DNA of 19,403 nucleotides from Stephanodiscus triporus. Its lineage: Eukaryota; Bacillariophyta; Thalassiosirophyceae; Thalassiosirales; Thalassiosiraceae. The notes beneath the pieces are model-generated. The model was not told the DNA's origin. It did no database searches and worked only from the letters and a program-made list of their open reading frames with translations. A program made the translations under genes and the position numbers. This document shows positions 1 through 9,647 of the stretch, in pieces. Position 1 is the stretch's first letter, and every line of letters starts with the position of its first letter. Where the stretch lies: contig JALLAZ010000353.1 in the NCBI GenBank assembly GCA_036939755.1, forward strand, positions 1-19,403, read 5' to 3'.

Positions 1-262
1 ATTATTCCTGACGGAGGTCTCATCTGGCAGCCAAGAAAAGATTACTAAGTACTATATTCTCAGAGCATGGCAGATGCAAAAAAGAATCCTAAATATGATA
101 AAAATATTAGCTCTCCTAGTGTACTCTTGATACTAGTATTGAAGCTCAACAACAGAGTCTAATATCTACAGTTATTATTTTCTAGCTGTAATCCTGGTTT
201 TGGTGTGTAGTCTTGAAGCCTTTTCATCGTGGATAGTGAACTGAAGTTGTGCCCTAATAACA

Positions 263-1862
263 TTACGTGTCCCAATCATCTAGGAAGTGATCGTCGGGTA
301 TAATTTCATCTTCGTCATCGTTCCCAAATAGCATCCGGTAAGATGAGGATCTTGGCACAAGCTTCGACGATGATAAAGAATGGCTCGAATGAATATGCTG
401 TCCAATAAATAAATAAAACACAAGTACATTAGTGAGAAAAGTGCGATGGACAATAGCAATTCATTTTGATTCGACCTTCGTTCTCACCATAAAGCTCAAC
501 GACGGATCCTCACTCTTCGAAAGGGCCCTTCTCAAGTTGTTTGTGTCAACACGTTCTGAACTTGATGATATGGTCCCTCCTTTTTCTTCACATCGAATGA
601 GATTATCGCTCTCATACCAAGCCCTTCTCAAATCCTGCATGACGAATCGATCATTTTCATCGCCTAAACGAGGCGTACTCACGCCACCACAGAAAGAAGT
701 ATCAGCCACATTTGGTTCTTCAGAATGAAGAAGCTCCGCTTCAGCCTTTTCTTCCGACTCAGGCGGGAAAACATTGTTGACAATGGCATTGCTCAATCGT
801 TCTTCTAGGTAGGAGGATGGAGAGGATGAATTGGATTCTGTGGCTTCCTCTTCGCTGCTCGTCCTATAACTTCCATCCTTAGTATTCATCGGTTTTGAAT
901 CCTCTTTAGAAGTAAAGGATGAAGCCTTAGAAAATATATTCTTACCCACGGCCTCGGCCTCCTCCGTTACTTGACCTGTGATTTCTCTCAAGAACTGAAG
1001 CTCGTCCTTGGGAGTGCTCGTGAGAGAATCTTTCATCTCTTTTGTAGAGTTTATTCGTGCAATCCGCGCCAAGTTCTCCGAGAAGTATGACAGTCCTTCG
1101 GACGGCTGTGTGATGGGACAGTGGCACGAGTTGAGCGTTCATGACTGCTTCGTCAACAACTGCACTACCTAGCCTGTAATTATTGCACAGGCTTACCTGC
1201 AAAGATGATGGAGATTTAGCATCCTTTCGCGCATTTTTGCAGTACTTTGACAAGGCGTGAAACCAGAGTCGGTGCTGTGTGATAGCAATGTAAGAAAATG
1301 TCATTGATGTGCGAATATAAGCAGTCAACACTTCGATCCATGAATACCGACCCACCTGTGCCGGAGTTGGGCTCTGAAGTCGCATAATCCTAGTCGGGTG
1401 CTCGATGGTGATCCACCGATCTGGTATATCTTGGCTGAGCGCAACGATGTCGTTCAAGAACAGCCAGCCACAACGATCTTCCTTCTCTGCTGATGATTGC
1501 TTGTAGTAGCAGATTAAGAGGTCTTTAGCTTGATCACCATCTCCACGTTCAATCGTGAACCATCTGCGATTGGTACTGGCGACCGGCAGGAGCGCTTGGC
1601 CCTTTTTGAATTTGTCATGTTTTTCCTGCAGTGATAGGATGGACGAAGCAGAGGAAGTTTCATTGGTCATTATTTGCGATCGCCATTCCTCGACCGCTGC
1701 ATGATAACTTACTTTGAGAAACCAGCCTCGATACGAGGCGATGTCATCGTTGTTGATTTCCATAATCCTCTCAGTGGCATCAACGGGTCCTTTGGGGTTG
1801 AAATTCTCCTTTTCCCATGCACTTCGCGGCGGCGTCGACGAAGATCTCACGTTGTTGCGCAT
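263..1862 (-). CDS. PH-domain protein, five exons
   Basis: Exons by eye on the minus strand: 1862-1713, 1625-1356, 1274-1197, 1105-488 and 397-263. All junctions are GT-AG and phase 0, giving 416 aa. The start chosen is the ATG at 1862; the longer open frame above it begins with GTG and meets an in-frame TGA at 1901-1899. Residues about 42-156 read as a pleckstrin-homology domain: GWFLK on the first strand, NRRWFTIE on the next, and a closing helix with the invariant-type Trp at 144 (HRLWFHAL). Splicing out introns 1 and 2 brings these pieces together. The rest (167-416) is Ser/Glu-rich and probably disordered. It has two LRRA-x3-S motifs near 325 and 357 and an acidic tail ending DDWDT. PH domains usually bind phosphoinositides or proteins at membranes; the partner here is unknown. 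No catalytic domain is seen. It is divergent from the GH36 gene. Confidence 0.72.
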
Positions 1863-2016
1863 TTCAAATTTATTCCGGTTAACTTTCACTTTACTTTTTC
1901 ACTCTAACCTGTGTAGATGCGTACTTCCACGTGTAGCACGACGATTGTGGACTCCGATTTCTACAACACAACAGAAGTTGCGAAGGCAATAAGATAGGTC
2001 ATCGGAAGGCAGTAAA
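1863..2016. promoter_or_regulatory. Divergent promoter region with central CACGTG
   Basis: These 154 bp separate the start codons of two divergent genes, so the promoters of both must lie here or overlap the 5' ends. A palindromic CACGTG (G-box/E-box type) sits at 1928-1933, roughly in the middle. Known bHLH and plant-type bZIP factors bind this hexamer; whether any does here is inference. No clear TATA box was identified. Confidence 0.45.
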
Positions 2017-5000
2017 ATGGCAACACAGAAAACTAATGATTATCCTGGGTGGACATTCCGGTTGAGTATTTCCAACCCGAATATCAATGACAGCGCAGAA
2101 TCCCGAGTTAGCGACCACGACCTCGACTTGGAGGGCGTGCAATTGTTGCCAAAAAATCGCGCACCGGACAGAAATGATTACGGCATGTTGTACTCGCCCC
2201 TTCCCCCTCTATCATCATCGCGCTACCTGGCTGAGCTATGCCCCCACGGCGTTTCCGTCGCAACGTTGGCGGGCGATGTCCCAATAGCAACTGTCGCCAA
2301 CGACGCGAGAAATAAATTAGGACGACACCAATCGACGAAGTGGAGCTGGTCCTATTCTTCCCAAGCGTCCCCGTCCCAGTGGAACGTAACCTCCTCCAAG
2401 CTCCTTTCCGTGACCTACAGACCTGTTCATGAGGCGTACCCAGCTTACACGAATATTTCCAAGTCGAGGGAGTATTGGCATAGATTTGTGGGCTCGTGCT
2501 TGGAGAAGGGGGCATCATGCGCCTGCGGAAAGTGTCGTGCATTTGTCGTTGGCCGTGCGGGACGGAAGAAGAATCGGCGGCAAAAACGATGTCGAATTCG
2601 ATGGGGGAAAATCAAGAGGCTTATCACGGGAGCTCCAAATCCGATCCATCGAGCGACGGTAAACTATACCGTGGATGATATTCTTCGGATCGAGCCCATA
2701 GCTGCTTCATCATCATCTGCTGCAGCGTCGCCGCCCCAACATCAGGATGTTATCGAGAGTGGTGTGTGGATTCAGGGTATTGGAAATTGCCATGCCTTGA
2801 GGATCTACCTACGATCCAAGTTCGATCACAACAGCAAAGGTCAAGACTTGCAGGATGATAGCACCTCGATTCGCAATCATGATTTACCTGATCTGAACAA
2901 ATGGGATAACCTTCCTCTTTCTCCCTGGATCAACCAGGACTCAACTAGCGCGACTGAGGGAGGCTCTCAGGAATCGAAACATTGGGGGCCTGTTCTCACA
3001 TTTGCCATTCCATACCAAGGAGGCGATGATGACACCCAGCGGGACAGAGCTGTACACAAATGTCCTCCATTATTATGGAAGGTAGAACATCCGCCCAATC
3101 CATTCGTTGCAGTGGATTCTTTTCTGTTGATGGATGGGGCGCTGCATTTGCATCAACGAGGTAAAGACGAGAGTTGGGCTCAGACTGCCTCGTCGTCATC
3201 CTACGAACATGAAAAACCCACCAACGTTTACATCAACGGATATCAAAGCTGGTCATTCTCAGGAAGCGTCGTCCAAGGTAACGCGCAACCCAAAAGCGCC
3301 ATGCCTAATGTACTTAGCGCAGCATTCAATCGTGGTGGGGTAGTATTATCTGACGATCACGCTAATGGAAGTGACTATTGGAGCAAGAACGCGGAAATAC
3401 AAATAAATGATGATAATGAGGATTGCGAAGACGATAAACTGAACGAAGAAAATGCCTTTTACAAGTCGGACATGTTTGCTTGTATCAGCTCTAATGGCCT
3501 TGTATCATCGCAACATGACGATGAACGCATCGTTCTCGATGAAGAAGGTGGTCCTGCTGTAATGATTGGATTTTTAGCGCAAAGGCACCAATATGGATCG
3601 GTCTTGTTGGACAAGGATCTTCGTCGTTTTAGTTTATTTTCCTGCCACGAAGGTGTGGTGGCAAACCGAGGCATCAACAGCGACTGGGCGTATTGTCAAA
3701 TAGTCGATAGGAATACATACGATGAGGAGGCGATGGTGTATTACGTTCATGCCGTTGGAGACCACAACGAAGCACGTCCAATGGAAAAGGGTCTCACCTG
3801 CGGATGGTGTTCGTGGTATCATTACTATGACGACATTAGTCACGCTAGTTTGTCAAAAAACGCTGAAATTTTAGAGAAGTCTATGAATTCACTCGGATTC
3901 AATGTTTGTTTAATCGATGATGGCTATATGACTGCATGGGGCGACTGGGCGTCACTCAAGCCCGGGAAGTTTGTCCAAGACGGTGGAATGAGAGTCCTTT
4001 CTGATGCAATACGCGCTAAGGGCATGAAGCCAGGAGTATGGCTCGCACCTTTTGCGTGCGACAAATTTTCTACTCTGGCGAAAGATCACCCCGACTGGAT
4101 CATTCGCAATGACATGGGCCGACATGCCAATTCTGCTAATTGCGGCAAGTTCTTCTACGGCCTTGACGCTACCAATCCTGCAGTCTTGAAACATGTCTAT
4201 GATACCATTCGTCGAGCTGTTGATGAATGGGGTTTTGAAGTGTTGAAACTTGACTTCTTGTATGCATCATGTCTCGCAGGAAATGGAAAATACGATCCTT
4301 CTATCAGTCGTGCGGAGGCAATGTATTTAGGCCTGCGCACAATTCGAGCAGCAGCAGGGAAAGAAACGTTCATCATTGGATGTGGCTGCCCAATCGGAAG
4401 TGCTGTTGGCTTTGTTGATGGAATGAGAATTTCGTGTGATACGGGTCCGACTTTTGTTCCACCCTTCCCTTTTCCGCATTGGGGTGAGCAACAATTCCTC
4501 CTCCTCATTTCTGCCTAATTTCTTACCACCACTCCTTACGGTCCACTTTACTTTCTCTGGTCATGCACAACAAATCAGACAATGGCACTTTACCGGCATT
4601 GAGGGGAATGCTCCGTAATACCATGTCAAGAAGTCCTTTTGGGTAAGTGATGCTTTACCACAACTAGTGGCACTTAACCACTGTGCTCACCCTCAACTTT
4701 ATTTTCTCTTCATGCAGGCATCGTTGGTGGCACAATGACCCTGACTGCATACTTCTTGGCGAATCGACCAAGCTCACAGACGATGAAGTTGTCAGTGCAG
4801 CATCGGTCGTGGCAATGACAGGCGGCATGTTCCTTCTGTCTGATGATATGGAGAAAGTAAGCGAGGCTAGATTGAGCATCGCACAACGAATTTTTCCCCT
4901 GATTAGTGTCACCGCGGTTCCCTTGGATCTCCATAGCACAGTGAATAGTGGAATGCCTTCGATTCTCAGACTTTGGTGCACAGAGAAGTCTGCAGAAGAA

Positions 5001-5907
5001 AACGGCACAGAGAATACTACGCCAGAAAGCAGCACTTTGTGTCACACTGAATCGGGAGAAACTCCTAGAAAAATTCTTAGAGAGCAAGCTTCAAAGATCG
5101 AATGTGAATTCATATACTCGCCAGGAAATATGGACGTTGATCCGTACAGCCGAGAGCGCAGTTGCATCAGGGTGGCATCGGGGCTTGGTTCATGGACTGT
5201 TGTCTCACTTAGTAATTGGCTCGAACACACAGCAAAGCTAAGGGTCTCCTTCTCCGCACTTGTGTCACACAGCATTGACGATTTTGTGGCGACGGGGGCA
5301 CCGCGCAGTCTTCGATCCCTAACTGCGGATAGTTCATCCCCCAGGGAGATTTTGGAGCACGGATTCCATGTCTTTTCATTTTGGTCATCCGAGTACGTGT
5401 GGATACCACATCGGGTAAGACTTATTGCATGTCACCTCCATATGCGTGCCCTGTGTATTCGTATCGTTTGCATCAACGTGGATTTATTTTGTTGTACTCC
5501 TATCTTCGAACTTGGTTCAGACGCTAGAGGATAACGATCCTCTCATCAAAAAGCTCAAGCCGCACGCAACGGAAATATTCCACATAAAGCCTGCCGAACC
5601 GAGTCGTGCACAATACATTGGCAGTGACTTGCATTTCAGTTGCGGCTTCGAAGTCGATTCATTTGATTGGAGCGACCGCCACGTTAAGATTTGCTTGAAG
5701 AATGATTATAAAAAAAGGGGGTCGATCTTTTTGTACGTTCCTGAGTGCGACGGACTTAACAGCGCCGCTGTTACTGTTAGTGGCAAGCCCGGTCGTGTTG
5801 AGATAGTGGCGAGACCCATTATGGGGGAAAATTGTGGTGGTAGAGTCCTACGAGTGAATGTTGGAACCGGAGAAAACGCTGATGGAGTGGTATCGATTCT
5901 TTGGTAG
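2017..5907 (+). CDS. GH36 alpha-galactosidase-like glycoside hydrolase, four exons
   Basis: Exons 2017-4483, 4579-4642, 4718-5414 and 5521-5907 sum to 3615 nt and encode 1204 aa. Introns of 95, 75 and 106 nt all run GT to AG. The start ATG has an in-frame TAA at 1990-1992 upstream. Exon 1 carries the hallmarks of GH36 (Melibiase): NGYQSWS at 407-413, CGWCSWYHYY at 595-604, IDDGY at 633-637, the nucleophile motif KLDFLY (Asp746), and RISCDTGP with the presumed acid/base Asp808. The 64-nt exon 2 restores the conserved stretch around NGTLPALR (824-831). Exon 3 then gives WWHNDPDC (847-854), exactly as in this family. The C-terminal part should form the usual beta domain. Expected reaction: release of terminal alpha-galactose from oligosaccharides or glycolipids. 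At 1204 aa it is about twice the size of compact bacterial GH36 enzymes. The extra length lies mostly in the N-terminal 400 residues, including a Cys-rich then strongly basic patch (161-202). No signal peptide is evident. Substrate is not determined. Confidence 0.92.
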
Positions 5908-6077
5908 ATATCAAGAGGTTCGCATGAAATGAACAAACAATCGATCGCCCACATGGCGAGACTGGTCACGCCGCGATACAGCTACTAAACAAATTAGATT
6001 ATTCAATATGATCGCTCTGATCGTCTCTACCATACCGCCCGAGATAGCCGTTACTGACGTTATGGAAGGGGAGGAGA

Positions 6078-6087
6078 GGGGGGGGGG
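6078..6087 (+). repeat. G-homopolymer tract between convergent genes
   Basis: An uninterrupted G run lies in a purine-rich stretch in the 204 bp between the stop codons of the convergent GH36 and FAD oxidoreductase genes. With the flanking GGGG and GG runs it could form a G-quadruplex. It is noncoding and also a likely sequencing-length problem. Confidence 0.5.
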
Positions 6088-6111
6088 TGGATAGGTAAGG
6101 AGGTTAGGTTA

Positions 6112-7692
6112 TCATAGCCTGCTACGTGCGTTCATCGTCCGAGAACGACGAGTTGCCCTGGCGGACCCTGACACCTCCCTTCCCACGAATCTCCCGATAG
6201 AGCAAAGCCTCGCGCCTTCGACCTCGTCCGGACGATAATCGCGATACCCCAGGAGCGCGGGCGCCCACGACGCGACTGCCGACAGCGACGCCTGTCCCCA
6301 GGCGTTGCACCCGACCATGTAACATACCCGACGCGACGCCGACGTCGTCCCGACCAACGGGAGGAAGTCGGCGGTCTCGGAGTACACGCCGTGCCTGCTC
6401 GGGTACGACGCGCCGGGATCGATGTACGGGTACTTCCGTCTTCCCCACTCGGCGAGGTTGCGACATCGCTCGTCGGATCGCGGTCGCTTGAGCCCGCTGA
6501 AGTGATCCTCGCCGCTTATTCGAACGAAGTCGGACTCGACGCACCAGTCGTGACTGAACCCCAGGGTGAAGAAGTTGGGGGAGTCGGGATACTCCATGCC
6601 CCCGCCGTCGCCTCCCGCGGGCGTCGTCGTCGAACGACGACGACGGGGATGCGGCAACGCGACGAGGTAGCTGTATCGCGGCGTCATAAGTCCCGCGAGG
6701 TTGGCGTCGAGGTGCATCCCCCCCGTGGCAACGATGACGTGCCTCGCCCGCAGGACGCGTCCGTCCTCGAGTCGCACCTCGGCGTGGTGCGAACGGCGAT
6801 GATCGTCTTCGTTTTCGTCGTCATCGTCGTTATCGACGTGGTCGTTGGCGTTGATCATCGTCTCCACGCTTGTCATCGGCGAGCAGTCCTCCACGACCGT
6901 GACCGCCCCTCCCATATTCGACGCGGCGTCGAGGAGCGCTCGAGCGTACGCGGTCGAATCGATCCTCGCGTCGTCGGGCATCCATATCCCCGCGCCGAAG
7001 TTCGCGTCCCTGCCGTGTATATTCGCGACGTCGTCGCGATCACGCCATTCGCACCTTACCCTGCCCGTGCCGACGAGGCGGTCGTATTCGCGTCTCAGTC
7101 GCGACACGTCGTCGTTTTCGCACACCATCAGCGATCCCAGTCTCTTGACCTGCTCGTTCGGATGCGGGAGTAATTTCGACGCCAGGTCGAGCTCGATCTC
7201 GAGTCCGCGTCTCGCCATGTCGAGGTACGCGTTGACGCCGTCCCATCCGTGATGATCGGCGAAGCCCCCGAGGTCGAGATAGGGGGGCATGGTCACGATC
7301 ATCTTTATCGTTCGCGGTCCGTCGGATCCACCGTCGAAGACCGCCGATCCGGAATTCTCGGGCGCGTAGCTCGCCTCCTCCCCCATCTCCTCTCCGTCCA
7401 TCGCGATCCTCGATCTCGATCTCGAGCTCGAGCTCGTGCCATCGACGAATCGCGAGGGAGTCGAGGAAGTCGGGACGAGGCCGGGCGTTGACGAGCCCTT
7501 CCCGACCGAGCCCATGTCGAGGACGAGGATGTTTCGCACGCCGTGATTCGCTAGGTGGTAGGCGGCGGCAGCGCCGGTCGTGCCCGCGCCGATCACGATG
7601 ACCTCGTGCATCCTATCCATCGCGCCGCCGCCGCCGCCGCCGTCGTCGTCGGCGTCGTCGTCGTCGCCGCGGTCGTCTTTGGTCGTCGCCAT
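6112..7692 (-). CDS. FAD-dependent oxidoreductase, DAO family
   Basis: A single uninterrupted 526-aa frame, ATG at 7692. A Rossmann FAD-binding motif starts after a low-complexity Asp/Gly leader: VIVIGAGTTG with glycines at 35, 37 and 40, then NILVLD with an acidic residue at the end of beta-2 (Asp59) and GKGSS, typical of the DAO fold (glycine oxidase, sarcosine and dimethylglycine dehydrogenases). A second FAD-family signature, VIVATGG, lies near 317-323. The C-terminal ETADFLPLVG and MVGCNAWGQ blocks resemble the distal FAD-contact region. The expected role is oxidation of an amine or amino acid with FAD; the substrate cannot be told. Met25 or Met28 are alternative starts that would drop the leader. 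The gene is intronless and much richer in G/C and CG dinucleotides than its neighbours, with insertions rich in Asp (near 285-300). The last 30 residues are Arg-rich and could reflect a frame slip. No signal peptide or membrane segment is seen. Confidence 0.82.
   Translation of the reverse strand: MATTKDDRGDDDDADDDGGGGGGAMDRMHEVIVIGAGTTGAAAAYHLANHGVRNILVLDMGSVGKGSSTPGLVPTSSTPSRFVDGTSSSSRSRSRIAMDGEEMGEEASYAPENSGSAVFDGGSDGPRTIKMIVTMPPYLDLGGFADHHGWDGVNAYLDMARRGLEIELDLASKLLPHPNEQVKRLGSLMVCENDDVSRLRREYDRLVGTGRVRCEWRDRDDVANIHGRDANFGAGIWMPDDARIDSTAYARALLDAASNMGGAVTVVEDCSPMTSVETMINANDHVDNDDDDENEDDHRRSHHAEVRLEDGRVLRARHVIVATGGMHLDANLAGLMTPRYSYLVALPHPRRRRSTTTPAGGDGGGMEYPDSPNFFTLGFSHDWCVESDFVRISGEDHFSGLKRPRSDERCRNLAEWGRRKYPYIDPGASYPSRHGVYSETADFLPLVGTTSASRRVCYMVGCNAWGQASLSAVASWAPALLGYRDYRPDEVEGARLCSIGRFVGREVSGSARATRRSRTMNARSRL
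7618..7688. repeat. GCC/GTC trinucleotide microsatellite in coding sequence
   Basis: Runs of GCC and of GTC triplets encode the Gly- and Asp-rich leader (residues 2-24) of the FAD oxidoreductase on the minus strand. Such runs are prone to length change in steps of one residue. Confidence 0.75.
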
Positions 7693-8085
7693 GTTTTCAC
7701 ATAAAAACCTTAGGTCATGGGATTTCCTTTCTGCTGACCTTAAGAAAAATAAATCAAAAAACTCGCCATATATATTAATATTTCAATATTTTTATTGCAA
7801 ATTTATCATTTTATTTTATTGTTATTTATTGGTACACCGGTCTGATAATACAATTTATTGCCAATATTGCAATTTACCTACTTACTAGATAGTTTATTTT
7901 AACGTAGGAACTTGTACTTAAATTGGAGGGTAATCCCTATTTTTAGTATGGAACACAACTTTTACAGTATGGTACTTAAGTCAATTCCACACCCTCTAGG
8001 GGACCAGTTCCAGAGCACACCTTATATTCTGATGACAGCCATCACATTTGTTTGAGTGTCGGGCACCAGAAACACCACATTTAAT
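7693..8085. other. AT-rich intergenic spacer
   Basis: No convincing gene is seen. The stretch 7740-7900 is very AT-rich, in sharp contrast to the GC-rich gene ending at 7692. It presumably carries the promoter of the FAD oxidoreductase gene and marks the border to the degraded right-hand region. Confidence 0.5.
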
Positions 8086-8119
8086 TACCCATTCTGGAAG
8101 GGAAATCTGCACTTGCAGT
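8086..8119 (+). repeat. 34-bp direct repeat, left copy
   Basis: Identical over 34 bp to 9277-9310. The shared stretch begins TACCCATTCTGG and ends CTTGCAGT. Both copies lie in plus-strand frames where they would encode PFWKGNLHLQ, after which the two sequences diverge completely. Confidence 0.9.
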
Positions 8120-8429
8120 TGCTAGTAATCACCAAAGGGGGGAGAGTGCACGGTGAGTTGTTGGGCCCTGACGGCCATATAAAGCGTGAACCTAATAATA
8201 ATAATAATTTTAATTGCTACCATAAAGGCTTACGCGCCGGATATTTTTCCTATGTTCCGGATTCATTGGGCTTGCAGAACCCCTCGCGTTGTCTCCTGCT
8301 TATGGTGTTAGAATGAGTTGTTAAGTTTTGCAAAGCCATCAAGAAAGGACAGTCATTCAAGAGCCACAGGGGACGAAGGAAGGTGGTACAATGTTTGTGT
8401 CATCATGGAGATGCATATTGTTGTTTATG
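8120..8429. other. Unassigned stretch with short open frames
   Basis: A plus-strand frame without homology I recognise runs from the repeat to about 8316, and a short AAT microsatellite sits at 8192-8206. I see no intact gene. Confidence 0.35.
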
Positions 8430-9133
8430 TTAAGTAGTGGATGGATAAAGGCCGTAGGCGGCAAAGATATGGTTGTCAAGTCCGGTGGCATCAGTGGAAT
8501 GGTTACCACCTAGTAGAAGATCGCTGTACCATCCGACGATAATGTCTTCAAAGTTGGAGGAGAGAGGATTGATTGGTCTCTGACGGAGGTTATTCTGTAG
8601 GATTTGGATGCGCTCTTGTCCGGAGTGAAGAGGTTCTCGGACATCAACAGCAGCAGTAGGAAGAGAGATGAGGTTGAAGATTATATCTCGCACTCCAGGT
8701 GGTGGGAGGTTTGGAGTGCATCGGGAGGGATAATCATCCCGCCATTGAATGGAGTGGTGAGCCAAAGATGGAAAATGTTGTTGGCCATGCTGGCAAGAGA
8801 GACAAATCTGCAGCATATGATGGCAAGGTCGCCATGTGGTCCTTTGAGATTACGGTGGACAACATCGTTTTCGCCCCACACTCTGGCATCTATATTTAGA
8901 GTGATGACATCCGCACCCAGGAGTAGGAGGACGAAGCGGGCTAGCCTGCATGCAAGAGTGTGTCTGTTGTCAGGCTCGTCAAGAGCGAACACAGCAGTGA
9001 GGTTAGAGATGACAATGAAATCTTCCAACAACATGTTAAGAAGAGAGCATTCACTATCCTCAGTCCCGTGTTGTTTGCCGGAACGAAGCCCAAGCACAAG
9101 CTGGGCGAACAAGCGGAACTCATCCTTGTCCAT
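8430..9133 (-). pseudogene. Broken minus-strand ORF of unknown function
   Basis: Two overlapping minus-strand frames, 9133-8681 (150 aa, starting MDKDEFRLFAQLVLG) and 8816-8430, read more like natural protein than the Ser/Arg-rich plus-strand frames. The likely path is one coding stretch with a frame change in the 8681-8816 overlap, or an intron there. The segment LLLGADVITLNIDARVWG faintly resembles one ankyrin repeat, but this is weak. Upstream, the first frame runs back to a stop near 9200. The unit sits wholly between the two 34-bp repeats. I do not recognise the family. Confidence 0.35.
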
Positions 9134-9276
9134 GGTACAATTGGAGCCACAAATGGCATCAAGTTCGGTGCTACCTTTTGTGGAAGCAGTTTATTAGATA
9201 TTATTATTCTCACGATGCCCCATGCGTTTTTCCACCGCTCAGACACACATATCCGCGCATTAAATCGCGGCCAAAG

Positions 9277-9310
9277 TACCCATTCTGGAAGGGAAATCTG
9301 CACTTGCAGT
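9277..9310 (+). repeat. 34-bp direct repeat, right copy
   Basis: Identical to 8086-8119. It lies inside the first frame of the plus-strand pseudogene, 1191 bp downstream of the left copy. Confidence 0.9.
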
Positions 9311-9465
9311 CACAAGATCTATTTTCATTTCAACAGTTACTTATTGGGCTATTGAGATTGTCATCAAGTCATCAATCCATCTGGGATCGTGATGAAATCT
9401 CCAGATTCCTGCATCAAATTACTGGGTTAGAATTTTGTCTAGCTCCTGCACCTTCAGCTTTGGGC

Positions 9466-9647
9466 ACTTCGACTTCGGAAAACATTGCTGGAAGAGAGAG
9501 CCATGACGAGGGTGTAACAACAATACAACAACAGGACGTGTCAACTGCAACAGATGGGAGGACTTCGACTTCAGAAAACATTGCTGGAAGAGAGAGCCAT
9601 GACGAGGGTGTAACAACAATACAATGACTGGACGTGTCAACTGCAAC
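9466..9647 (+). repeat. 96-bp tandem repeat, two copies
   Basis: Copy 1 is 9466-9561 and copy 2 is 9562 to about 9647, nearly identical. The period is 32 codons, so the duplication keeps frame and repeats the peptide TSENIAGRESHDEGVTTIQ. In copy 2 the CAACAG after this peptide reads TGACTG, giving the stop at 9625-9627. Confidence 0.88.

Noticed and set aside
942..1889. Single 315-aa unspliced minus-strand frame as the PH-domain protein
   Set aside because: The start is GTG in the genome and the frame passes through introns. Splicing restores PH continuity and joins the downstream frames in phase.
4436..4618. 60-aa frame over the first GH36 intron
   Set aside because: The stretch is better explained as intron 4484-4578 plus a 64-nt exon in another frame that restores conserved GH36 residues.
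6391..7173. 260-aa plus-strand open frame
   Set aside because: It is antisense to the FAD oxidoreductase. High GC keeps stops rare on both strands, its composition is Val/Arg-rich, and no domain is recognised.
8604..9197. 197-aa plus-strand open frame
   Set aside because: Ser/Arg-rich and antisense to more natural-looking minus-strand frames; no domain seen.
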